A stretch of DNA of 64,000 bases from Halichondria panicea. Taxonomy: Eukaryota; Porifera; Demospongiae; Suberitida; Halichondriidae. Shown here in pieces: positions 1 through 9,899 of this stretch (the stretch's first letter is position 1; the number at the start of each line of letters is the position of its first letter). Under the pieces are notes generated by a model. That model made no database searches, was not told where the DNA came from, and worked only from the letters and a program-made list of their open reading frames with translations. The DNA lies in contig NC_087377.1 in assembly GCF_963675165.1 (NCBI RefSeq), positions 4,774,042-4,838,041 of the forward strand, in the 5' to 3' direction. Made by a program: the position numbers and the translations under genes.

Positions 1-2270
1 GCACTTCGTGCTCATTGGAACAGCTATGGCAATATACACACAGACAGACAGTCACATACACACACAAACACAACTACTGTTATGTCGCTCATCTGTATAT
101 GTATATGCTTGATCAGAGGCTGTGCATGGCTACTAAATGTTACAAAGGAGGCTACAATTCGAGAGAGCCCATTGTTCAAGAGAGGTGTTTATTAGCCCTA
201 GCTAATAAGTAACTATATGTATGCCACAAGAAAGTCTTCTAAAAGCACTACTTAAACAAGCTGCTACCCTAGCTAGCTGCTACCGTAGATACCAATCAAC
301 CATGTGCAGAGACATAGCTACTATTTGAATGCGGCCTTCAAGCATATAACGGCAATTAAGCTGCAACCGTAGATACCAGTATTAATATGGCTGCCAAGTG
401 CAGAGACATAGCCTCAAAGTTCACTGAGGCTACTATTTGAGACCAGCTTCTATTGAAGACTACTTTATACGTATAAGCATCAGTAGTTCGAATTCTACAA
501 ATTTTGCTGCATTAAAAAAAGAACAAAAGAGGATGGATGATTTTAGGATGGACGATTATTGTGAGAGTACAGGAATGTAAGCCCTACAATGCTGAGAGGG
601 TTAGCCTGGAGGTATTACAATGTGAAGTCCCTATTTTGCTTCTGAACTAGTATAATTAATTAACTCACTTGTGTTGTGCATGCTGAATGAAGCTTAGGGC
701 AATGGGCTTTAATTGGTCTCCCCTTCGTTTAAGCCCTATTAAATGAGAAGTGTTTACTTGCACTTTGCTTGTCCTTCATGAGAAATTCGGTTCTGCATAA
801 AATATTAATTTAAACTGTGCAGCATGTTGAGGAACTTACCTAGTTACACAGTTTTGTCAAACAACTCTCAAAGCGTTCTCTAAAAGCTCCACTTGTCTGC
901 TTCTACTCCAGCAAATAAATTATTGTTGATGTGCAGCTGCAGATTTGCAGCTGCATAATTGCACGTGCCCTTATTTGGTCATAGGTCTATTCAACAAACA
1001 AGAGCGCGCAAGGATTATTCTGAGGATATGGATATGGAAGGAGCTAGCTAGCTAGCAAGCTATCTAGATCTTCCTATTACAGTTCAATTCAGTGACAAGG
1101 AAAGGCATTTGGCAGTCTTATATTGCTGCTACCAAAGGATAAGGAATAGTAGTGTGTGGATGAATAACAATTTCAGTGTTGAATCATGTAGCTTAGATAT
1201 TGATGTCGTGTAACATCTTATAGTAAAAGCATTCCATGAACTGTTTTACTGAGGCAATTATGGTTAACAGTAAGCCGGGTTGCGTGTTGACTATGTCTTG
1301 GTGACTCAGTTTCTGTAAAATAGACCACTAAATCTAGATCTACCTGGTACGGGTTAGCAGTAAGTCGTGTTGCGTGTTGATCGGCCAGGTACAGAAACCT
1401 CTTTTCAAAGATGTTACACAATTAATACATAGCTTCAACTAGTAATTGTATTTGTAAATTCGTGTGAATCAATTGTTAATTAGTAAAATCTTATTGTGTA
1501 CTGGCCTTAATAATACGAATGCAGATATGCCATTGTAACTGTTCAAGCTAGCAGTAACGTTATACGTCTATGGATTGATAATCTCATGCTTCTCTTTCAT
1601 TGCAGAATATGGAATGCTGCTCAGGCAAAAAAGCTTAGTGAGATATCAGGGCACCTGCACCATGGGGCCTCTTTGCAGCCTTTATACTTAGCCAGCAAAC
1701 TAGATCCATCAAGCATCTGCCTGAGTTTGTCACTCCCTTAGATTTAACGGCATAATTATTATTGATACTGATTGCCTTAAAGTTACAACTAAAGCTTACG
1801 TCTGTACCTGTGGGGAGTGGTCGGGAATAGTGTATTATTTATGTCCCAGTTTGTCATCATTGCCAGTTTGTCATCATTGTTAGGGGAGGAGCAATTGTAA
1901 TAATAAATAATTATGTACTGCAAATTGTGTACTGCAATGTTAGGTAAACTTCATGTTGTTTCAACTTTACAGTCAGTGCATGGTGGATATTAAAAAGACA
2001 CCATTACATGATCGTATAATTATAATTATAGTAAATAGCCGACCAAACAGACGTCATGTACTGATAGAAACTTGTAGAATAATTATAGTCTGTTGTATTC
2101 TTCTGACTTGGTCTTCGACGGTAGCAGGATCAGGATAGACCGTAAAAATGATAACTTGTGACTTTCATGAAATATTAAAGTATCACATTGCATGCTGCAT
2201 GCCTATATATGGAGCTTGTTACACACACATGAGGTATACAGGGAACAGTAATTAAGTTAAGTGAGAGGTA
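1..2270. other. No gene recognised
   Basis: I see only short open frames here, none with a recognisable domain or a convincing exon chain. The stretch is AT-rich with scattered AGCT-rich runs. A pyrimidine tract followed by TTGCAG near 1600-1606 could be a splice acceptor, but the reading frame after it is short and unrecognised. Confidence 0.5.
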
Positions 2271-2276
2271 CCATAC

Positions 2277-2563
2277 TGTGATGAACGACTTAGGACAATC
2301 GAGTCACCGCGGCGGGTTGAATCATAGATAGTAGAAAGAAAGATTTCTACTATCTATGGTTGAATGTAGTGAGGGACTTTGGTAGTGACCGTCACCACAG
2401 TTGGTATTGAGCTATGTGGTGAAGGACTTAGGTAGTGACCGTCACTGCGATTGGTAGTGAGGATCACCACATACACAAATCACCACCATGTAGTGATTCG
2501 CTTAGGTAGTGACCATCACCACATTTGGTAGTGACGGTCACCACCCTGTTTTTACAGTGTGGG
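2277..2563. repeat. Hairpin plus array of GTGAC/GTCAC palindromes (probable transposon end)
   Basis: A perfect 15-bp inverted repeat (2323-2337 and 2344-2358, 6-nt loop) is followed by five near-copies of a palindromic motif of the form TAGTGAC..GTCACCAC, near 2382, 2432, 2455, 2504 and 2529. Spacing alternates between about 24 and 50 bp. The array ends in CCTGTTTTTACAGTG. Repeated subterminal palindromes are typical transposase-binding sites of cut-and-paste DNA transposons, so I read this as the end of a decayed element. No clear matching far end was found. Confidence 0.5.
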
Positions 2564-3057
2564 AATCATATCAGAAAGATATGTTAGATCGTATTATAAT
2601 GTCGGTAGCTGTAGGTCACAACAATTGCGCTCTTTTGTCCTTATATGAAAGCACAGCGAGTCTCACAATAGATGGATTCGTGCTTGGCTCTGCAAACAGT
2701 CGCTATGTCACAAAGTCTCATGTGATGGCTTGTCACCCTATCTATCCAGATCAGCTTCATCTAGCAAGAATTGAACGTTTTTGCAAGATAAACATAAAAG
2801 CATATTCCGGTGCATCTCAATGTACAAGTTTCCAAGTTTTGTCTGAATGGATTGCTTACGTCACTTTTTACGATGAGCATAATTGCAAAGTCTGGTTTGG
2901 AGGTCCTACTCAAGTTTGGGCTAGATCATTGTCTACATCTGAATATGTTCGATTATCTAGTATAAAGAAAAGAGTGGCTTTTTGTGAAACAGACATTGAC
3001 TTTGGTAGAGTAATAGGAACACAAAGGGTACTGGTAGTGTCACTATTGTCCAACTGA
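2560..3057 (+). pseudogene. C-terminal fragment of an unrecognised, probably repeat-encoded protein
   Basis: An open frame of about 165 codons starts directly after the palindromic array and ends at TGA 3055-3057. It has no natural start: the upstream part of the frame reads through the palindromes. The protein has a mixed alpha/beta look with a segment WIAYVTFYDEHNCKVWFGG followed by PTQVWARS, and ends in hydrophobic strands. This layout reminds me of the C-terminal module of multicopy transposon-associated proteins in invertebrate genomes, but I cannot name the family. It is most likely the 3' remnant of a DNA transposon gene next to its terminal repeats. Coding origin is moderately likely; function is unknown. 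Confidence 0.4.
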
Positions 3058-3237
3058 ATTTTTATTTTCACATGTATATATATATACGCACGGCACGTAC
3101 ATGCAATGGTGTAATTTTCTTTGCATCGTCCCATAATGAATTCATGGCATGGATCACTTGCAATTTTATTAATGAGTCATGTGCAAAAGGGTAAATATTA
3201 ATCACAAAATTAATTATTAATCTAAGCTAAATATAAC

Positions 3238-4341
3238 TTAAATCTTACAAATAACATCAATTCCATTTTGCGCAGTAGGCCTGAACAAATATCTTGGAGA
3301 ACGACATTTGACTGAGAAGTCATCTATGGCTTTCCTTACATGTACATCACCTCTGAGCATTTTACTCTCTAGCATTCTGATGAGAATACCACCAACAGCA
3401 TACATGTCACTCATTTTGGACTGTTTTGTTAGTCCTTCGACAACTTCAGGTGCAATATGGGAATAGCGACGGATATATTCGGCCTTTTCACTTTCAGAGA
3501 GGTGGTATCGTTTTCCTCGTTCTACTGTTGTTGCTTTCCCAAAGTCTATCACTACTAGCTGCATATACCTCCGACTTGATGAATCAGTTACCGGTGCCTC
3601 AGTAAGGCTCTCGCCAATCAAAATGTTGTTGCACTTGAGATCATTATGTAGGACGTGAACTTCATCATGCAAATACCGCACTGCTTCCATAAGTTGGGCA
3701 CAAAGTGTTAAAACTGTTTCTTTAAGCTGTTCAATCATGGTAGAGAAAGCATCAGTCAGTGTCATCGATGTAGTTCCAAAACCATGAAATTGCATTACAA
3801 TCCTGAGTGGCTTCGTAGTAGTTAATACACCAAACAAGAAAGGTAGATGAGGGTGAGAAAAGCGAGCTAAGATATTTGCTTCTTTGTTAAGATCGTCTAG
3901 TAATGAGTGGGGGAGCAGTTCTTTCACAGCCACTTTTACATTACGAAACAGCTGCATCTTAACAATACCAAATGATCCCCGACCAATATACATTTCAGTA
4001 CTTTCTGTCACATCTGGTGGATCATGCAGCAAATCTTGATCGATTTCGTGTACATGTACATTTACCTCTCTCGTGACGCTTGAGCGTGTCCGATGCAATG
4101 CCCTCTCACGTGCCATACTCTCCTTTCTCTGTTGAAGCTCCCACCGCCACCTCTCCCAATATGATCTAGACATATTTCTATATAGCACCACATTCTTCTC
4201 CGCTTTATTCCTTAAAGCCTTTTCCTGGCTTAAATGGGCCTCAACAGCTTTTATTCTTGATTTCCTTCGCTTTTTTCTCTCGCTTCTCATTTTTCTCTTC
4301 TCTTCGAGGGTGTTAGATCGGCTATATCTTTTTTCCAGCAC
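3238..4341 (-). CDS. Protein kinase, TKL-like, with basic coiled-coil N-terminus and atypical HND loop
   Basis: Encodes about 367 residues read from the minus strand, ending at 3238. Residues 1-100 are very basic and helical (many KR/ER/EK pairs), probably a coiled coil. A kinase domain follows: glycine loop GRGSFG, VAVKE with the ATP-binding lysine, a glutamate in the alpha-C region, catalytic loop VLHNDLKCNN, DFGKA, and APEVVEG. The catalytic loop has HND where most kinases have HRD, so the activation-loop-binding arginine is missing; Asp and Asn are kept. Substrate unknown. The first codon of the frame is GTG with an in-frame stop just upstream. An ATG at 4418-4420 opens a 26-codon frame that would need a one-base shift or an intron to join, so the true start is unresolved. 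The kinase domain itself is uninterrupted. Confidence 0.75.
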   Translation of the reverse strand: MLEKRYSRSNTLEEKRKMRSERKKRRKSRIKAVEAHLSQEKALRNKAEKNVVLYRNMSRSYWERWRWELQQRKESMARERALHRTRSSVTREVNVHVHEIDQDLLHDPPDVTESTEMYIGRGSFGIVKMQLFRNVKVAVKELLPHSLLDDLNKEANILARFSHPHLPFLFGVLTTTKPLRIVMQFHGFGTTSMTLTDAFSTMIEQLKETVLTLCAQLMEAVRYLHDEVHVLHNDLKCNNILIGESLTEAPVTDSSSRRYMQLVVIDFGKATTVERGKRYHLSESEKAEYIRRYSHIAPEVVEGLTKQSKMSDMYAVGGILIRMLESKMLRGDVHVRKAIDDFSVKCRSPRYLFRPTAQNGIDVICKI

Positions 4342-5069
4342 CTGTACTGTTCATAGTAGCACTAGAATGTGGCAAAGGAGACTCAAGCTCTGCACTTGGA
4401 CTTATTGCGACCGTAGCCATTTTTAATTCTAGCAAAATGAACTTTGAACCTAAAATAATGTTCAAAAATCAACTTTGAACCTTCTGACCTTTAACACGAG
4501 GTACATATCATAACTAGCTAGCTAGCTAGCTGAGACCTTTATCTGTACTGCACTGTACTGTATTGTGGTGCTAGTGCAGAGGAGATACTTAGCTATTTAA
4601 ACTATCTCTTTGCGAGGACAAAACTCTAGGAATGTGAATTGGCAGGCTAAACCAACCTACATGTACCCCATGGCCGACCCAACGATTGCGCAATTGCTGA
4701 TCCGGACAGGATCCACTGTGAAAATTGTGAGTGATTAATAATTATTACTACTATACTATTATACTATACAACAGTTGTTAAGGAAGGGCTGCATTGAGGG
4801 AATGGAGAAGAGAGTAATTCACCCCCGCCCCCCTACGATCTGGCAGATTCATTAATAGGCACCTAAATTGCACCAGAATCGATCTAAGGCCCTCAAATTA
4901 AGCCCCCAGACCCTTCTAGTTTGGCTTTCACTGTGAAACGTACAGTTCGCGGATATCTTAGTTCGCCCCCCTTTCATTTGCCCCCCCCCCCCTGTCCTAA
5001 AATCCTCAAATGAAAGTCCTGGATGCAGCCCTGTATGCCAAACATTACAGCAGTCGTTTTCTTTTTGTG

Positions 5070-5134
5070 TGTGTATGTCCTATCTTTTGGCAGTGCATAT
5101 TGTCAAGATGTCTCATCTTTTGGCAATCTGTTAA

Positions 5135-5165
<31 letters not shown>

Positions 5166-5620
5166 TTAATGTACTGCAAAGATGTCCCATCTTTTGGCAG
5201 TACATATTGTCAAGATGTCTCATCTTTTGGCAATCTGTTAACGTTTATGTGTGTGTGTTTTTAATGCACTGCAAAGATGTCCCATCTTTTGGCAGTACAT
5301 ATTGTGAAGATGCTTTTGGCAATCTGTTAACGTTTGTGTGTGTGTGTGTTTAATGTACTGCAAAGATGTCCCATCTTCTGGCAGTGCATATTGTCAAGAT
5401 GTCTCATCTTTTGGCAATCTGTTAACGTTTGTGTGTGTGTGTGGGTGTGTGTCCCATCTTTTGGCAGTACATATTGTCAAGATGTCTCATCTTTTGGCAA
5501 TCTGTTAACGTTTGTGTGTGTGTGTGTGTGTTTTTTTAATGTACTGCAAAGATGTCCCATCTTCTGGCAGCGCATATTGTCAAGATGTCTCATCTTTTGG
5601 CAGTTTGTGTGTGTGTTTTG
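5070..5620. repeat. Minisatellite of about 90 bp with embedded TG tracts
   Basis: About six imperfect copies of a unit made of two related halves (GATGTCCCATCTTTTGGCAG and GATGTCTCATCTTTTGGCAA), a TTAACG stretch and a variable (TG)n tract. Copies differ in TG length and by internal deletions (for example near 5310). Open frames here on either strand are repeat artefacts. Confidence 0.85.
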
Positions 5621-6119
5621 ATATATACGATTCTTTTGTGAATGAATTACCAGCATGCAATTTTCGCCACACCCAGATTGGACTAAAAGATTGTGAATGC
5701 TGCCTGCCACAAGCAACAAAAGTAGCTCTCATTATCTCAGTTAATTTTTATAATGTTAATCCATGTAGATCATTGATCATCTTTATATACTTTTTGTCGT
5801 AAACAATTCATCAAGCGCAGACGCATACGTAACTATACACATAATTATAGATAAATGTAAAACACCCAGTGAAAGTCACGAATTCATTTGCATTGTAAAC
5901 TTGCTGAAAACTTGCTGTAAACTAGATGTGCCCAGTTTACAATCATGTACATCAAATAACAAGTTTACTGTTTGGGAATCTACCTTGTAGTCTTCGTGCC
6001 ACAGTTTACTTGCATGTAAACTAATCCTATTTGTATATCTCTGTAAACTATGATGTACATATCAAGTCTACAAAAATGTATATTGCTGTACACTACCCTA
6101 TCTGGCCCTGTGTTGTTGT

Positions 6120-6590
6120 TGACAGTTTCAATCAGCTTGGTAGTGATTCACACTCCCTAATAAAGTGTTGACATTGTGTCATCTAGTAGTGGGAATCACT
6201 ATAACACTTATTGTAGCTAATTAGTGATAATTATATTGATATTTTTATTTGTTCCTGTATAAATAGCCATGCTGCGCTTCTGCGCAAAAAGTTGATACAG
6301 TTTTCCTGGGCTTTGGCTTTTAATAGAATGATCCCTCACATACTTATATGCAGATAGTTAGGTACTTCGGTAATAGATTTGCTGAATCAGCGATTATCAG
6401 CAGGCACTCGACTGAGACAACGTGAAGTATTGCATATCTTGCCGTTGCTAGGCTACACCATCAGTATCGTGACCTCAAGGTCAGTGCAATTGAACCTCTT
6501 TATAACGGACACGTTTGAGGAACAAAATTTTAGCTGTACACAAACTGTTCATTTAGGACCTGGTCTTTATTATTATATCATATAGACTAT
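6120..6590 (+). pseudogene. Degenerate AAK1/BMP2K-like kinase exon, paralogous copy
   Basis: The stretch 6120-6270 matches the intron at 38200-38860, and 6363-6481 matches the kinase exon at 38854-39005 (reads LLNQRLSAGTRLRQREVL). Here the exon has lost the segment encoding the conserved AVARLHH..IH part, so the frame shifts before the catalytic loop. It also carries about 95 extra bases before the exon. Homology fades after about 6575. This copy keeps the sequence CGTGACCTCAAG (RDLK) that is altered in the 38-kb copy, and it lacks the MITE found there. It is a dead duplicate. Confidence 0.7.
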
Positions 6591-6765
6591 ATGATGCACA
6601 GTTTGTCTGTTTGATGCAAAAAAAAGAACCTAATAACTGAATTTGAAGATAGCTGTTATATACTGTCTCTACTGATCTAAACCCAAACTAATCTCAAGCC
6701 TACTCACCAAGGAGCTCGCTTTGTTTCAAGTCTACTCACCAAGGAGCTCGAGGCTGCACTGAAAG

Positions 6766-7419
6766 ATGAAGTTGGAGAAATGGACTCTATTTTTGTTTTT
6801 TCTGGTATGGCTCTCACGCCTAAGCACGCTCAAGGATGGTCCACCAGGCGCATGTAGTATGTTCTCAAGCTGTATGTTAACTCTACCTGCTGGACAGTCC
6901 CAGAGATCTACTTTCAGGAGATCAAGTAAAATCTCTCAGTCTTTGGGCTCTAATTGGAACCTAAACAAAGCACACAAACTCTACTTCCTAGTTATCCTTG
7001 TTCTCTCTGGCGATATTCAGTCTAACCCTGGCCCTGTTGTCAATTGGAAGTACCCTTGTGGAAAATGCAACTGTTCTGTAAAGACCAACCAAGCTGGAAT
7101 CATGTGTGAAGTCTGCTATGCATGGCACCACTGCAAATGTGTCTGCATTGATGATTCTGAGTATCACAGGCTCCAGTTGTCTGATGAAGCATGGTGTTGC
7201 TCCTCTTGCTTCAGGACAGCCTTGCCGTTCCATGACTCATCAACACTAAACTCTACCATCAGCTCAACCTCTTGCTCTACCTCAGACTCTATTTCTTCCT
7301 CACTCGCCAGTTCTCATGGAAGGGACTGCACAATTGTGTACACTAACTGTCGCTCCCAAAATGGATATCCTTCGTACCCATGCTGCCTCCTTTGGCCCAG
7401 ATGTTTACGCTCTCACTGA
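6766..7419 (+). pseudogene. LINE N-terminal region: hydrophobic leader, 2A peptide, PHD-like zinc finger
   Basis: The frame opens at ATG 6766 with a hydrophobic leader (residues 4-20, LEKWTLFLFFLVWLSRL). A 2A-type sequence LVLSGDIQSNPGP follows, with GDIQSNPGP at residues 82-90 (7009-7035). It differs from the usual D-x-E-x-NPGP by Gln for Glu. 2A peptides make ribosomes skip the Gly-Pro bond, so the leader would be released from the downstream polyprotein. Residues 95-145 hold Cys and His pairs (CGKCNC, CEVC, WHHCKC, CCSSC) in a PHD-like pattern. A Ser/Thr-rich linker leads to the start of the endonuclease (TIVYTNCRS), where the frame is lost near 7330. Confidence 0.75.
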
Positions 7420-7886
7420 AACCTGGCTCGACAATTCCATATCTGACATTGAGATCTTTATTCCTGACTATACTATCATCCGTCGTGACAGAAATCGCCA
7501 TGGAGGTGGTTTACGTCAGGGAGAGTACCCTAGTTACCAAGCACCCAAGCTTAGAACTCCTGCTAGTAGAAGCTAAATTCACAAACAGCCCTACCCTTCT
7601 TGGTATTTACTATAGACCACCTTCGGCGGGGAGTGCCAACCTTGAAGACCTTGAGTGTGCCCTGGAGAGCCATCAACCGTCTAGGCTATCAAACTCTATC
7701 CTTATGGGTGATTTCAATATTGATCTCTCAAAAAACTCCATGCAAATACTTTCTCATTTCCACCTGACCCAGGTTGTCTCTGAACCTACTAGACTCACGG
7801 ATAAAGGTTCTTCACTTATTGATCATGTCTACATCTCTGACCACTCGCTCTTACAGTCGTGCTCCACGTCACCACCCTCTGCACAC
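7316..7886 (+). pseudogene. LINE APE-type endonuclease, N-terminal part, frameshifted
   Basis: Two overlapping frames carry one domain. 7316-7500 encodes DVYALTETWLDNSISD, with the catalytic Glu of ALTETW. From about 7500 the frame shifts by one and continues through LGIYYRPP and MGDFNID, containing the catalytic Asp/Asn pair, to DHVYISDHSLL. The last catalytic segment, SSDHQC, lies beyond the MITE at 8526 onward. The domain nicks target DNA to prime reverse transcription. At least two frameshifts make this copy inactive. Confidence 0.8.
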
Positions 7887-8525
7887 TTAAGGCCCGGGTC
7901 CAGATTTCAACACCAAAATTTACACTATGTTCATACTGCTGTATTATTTGCAATATACAGTGTATGCTGCATCAAAATGATCCAAAATGAAGCTCAATGT
8001 TTTCTTTTCCAAAAAACTAATTAGCTTAATTCAATTTGCTAATTAGTCCCATAAATGGTGATGACGTCATGCCACTTTCAGAAAGAGAACTGCTGCCAAG
8101 ATCAAGCTTCAAAAACAAGGCTAGATGAACATCTCATAGCTAGGTACTAGTATCGTTGATGGGAATTATTGTATTCTTGATACCTCTAGAGTGGCTGTCA
8201 GAGCTAAAGAAGCTAGCATAGCTAAGAAAGTTTTGGACATTTTTACTTCCCATCAAGGAAACATAATCATAACAACATACTCTATCTTTTGAGGGCCTAA
8301 ACAGCTACTCTTACCTTGTTTAAGTCCGCAGTATTTGTTGCCAAAGATAATCTATAATAGTTCTAGCAGCTAGCTAAGCAAATACATTGACCTTATGAGG
8401 TCATGTGCAATGAATAACATTAATAAACATTATGAATCTCATTAACACTACATGATCTACATAATCTACATAAAATGTAGGCAATGAATAAAATTAATCT
8501 TATCAGTGCCTGACCCAGGCCTTAA
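7887..8525. mobile_element. piggyBac-like MITE with TTAA target duplication
   Basis: TTAA at 7887-7890 and TTAA at 8522-8525 flank about 631 bp. The ends form short inverted repeats (GGCCCGGGTC at 7891-7900, GACCCAGGCC at 8512-8521; one mismatch). Deleting the element and one TTAA rejoins the LINE endonuclease into a reading frame that ends in GSSDHQC. TTAA duplication with precise joining is the piggyBac signature. No transposase frame is present inside, so it is non-autonomous. The interior shows nothing else I recognise. Confidence 0.75.
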
Positions 8526-9717
8526 CTGCACAGAGCCTCTAGGGTCCTCTGACCACCAATGCATCTCAGTGGTCCTCAAGTGGTCAACCAGACCTATTAA
8601 AAGAGTCAAAAGAGACGTGTGGTTGTATTCCAGAGCAGATTGGGATTCAGTTAATGCAGAGCTTTTGTCAGACTCGACCACTACACACTCATTCACAGAT
8701 ATAAACTCGGCCTTATCCCAGTGGAAAAACTCCTTCCTTTCAGTCCTCAGTCGACATATCCCTCGACGTCTTGTCTCCACTCGCAAACACATCCCTTGGC
8801 TGACTACTGAGATCATTCGCTTACTTCGTAGAAGGGATTGCAGTCACTCTCGTGCCAAAGCTCTTAATACAGAATCGTCTTGGTCGAAGTTTCGCTCTCT
8901 CCGAAATCGATCAGTTGCTGCAGTTCGTGCAGCTAAGTGGGCTTTCTTAAAGAGCCTGGGCAGTCTAATTAAGTCACCCAAGGAATTTTGGTCAACTTAC
9001 CATGCGCCGTCACCAACTAAGCAGCGTATACCACATACTTTGACAAACGGTACCATCACTGCTGACTCTCCGTTCAGCAAAGCAAATTTGCTCAACACCC
9101 ACTTCACCTCATGCCTATCTAATACCACTGATGTCCTTTCATCACCTTGGGATGCTCCTGTTTCACCTTCCCTTGACTCTATTTCCTGCTCTCCGGACCA
9201 GGTGCTTTCATTGCTGTCTAGGACAAAGTTAAAAACTGCCTCAGGGCCAGACGGGATATCTAGTCACATGCTGCGCAAAACCTCATCCTCCATCCATCAT
9301 TTCTTCACGTACCTTTTCAACAAATCGATAGAGACGGGTGTCTTTCCTGAAGAGTGGAAAGCCTCTAATGTAACACCAATATTTAAAGCAGGCGACCCCA
9401 AACTAGCATCAAACTACCGTCCGATCTCATTACTATCGTTACTATCAAAGGTGCTGGAACGCATGTTCATAATGAGGTAGTGGAGTATCCAACAACCTTC
9501 TTTCAACACTTCAATTTGGCTTCAGGCGTGGCAGTTCTACCCAGGAGGCAATCCTCCATGCTACTCATGACTGGCACCGCTCATTGGACAATGGCTCTAG
9601 TGTAGCTGCTGTTTTCTTTGACCTGAGCAAAGCCTTCGACAGAGTCCTCCCTCACCAAGGCTCCTGAAAACTCTCTGGTCAGCAGGCATCTCGGGCAGCC
9701 TACATAAGTGGTTTACT
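8526..9717 (+). pseudogene. LINE endonuclease end and first half of reverse transcriptase
   Basis: The frame continues the LINE after the MITE: SSDHQCISV closes the endonuclease, then a linker rich in Arg/Ser leads to the reverse transcriptase palm (SGPDGISSHML, VTPIFKAGDP, NYRPISLLSLLSKVLERM). A frameshift near 9470 moves the frame; the next part (from 9486) has FGFRRGSSTQEA and motif A FDLSKAFDRV and then meets TGA near 9667. The Copia element starts at 9718, 50 bp further on. Confidence 0.85.
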
Positions 9718-9890
9718 TGTTATTTTCTAGAACATCACAGAATCACAAAACAGAACTAAGAGTAAAGGTCACACACGTGGCTTAAAATACAAAAACACAA
9801 GAATATTCTAGAAGACCAAAGGTCACTAATAATTCATTACGTAATGGCTAAATATACTAATTACAACAAGCCAGAGTTCAGTTTCCAACA
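9718..9890 (-). repeat. Copia 3' LTR
   Basis: Starts TGTTATTTTC and ends TTTCCAACA on the plus strand, and matches 13919-14096 apart from a 5-bp gap near 9853 and a few substitutions. It is the 3' LTR because the coding strand is minus. The target duplication TTACT lies just outside at 9713-9717. Confidence 0.9.
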
Positions 9891-9899
9891 CTCCCACTT
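9891..9899 (-). other. Copia polypurine tract
   Basis: On the minus strand this reads AAGTGGGAG directly before the 3' LTR, the position and purine content expected of a plus-strand primer site. It overlaps the end of the pol frame. Confidence 0.6.

Noticed and set aside
5010-5621. Several overlapping open frames of 70-96 codons
   Set aside because: They read a TG-rich minisatellite; the proteins are translations of the repeat.
7000-7040. NPGP motif as a sign of a picornavirus insertion
   Set aside because: The surrounding protein is a LINE with PHD-like finger, APE endonuclease and RT; 2A sequences are known in such elements.
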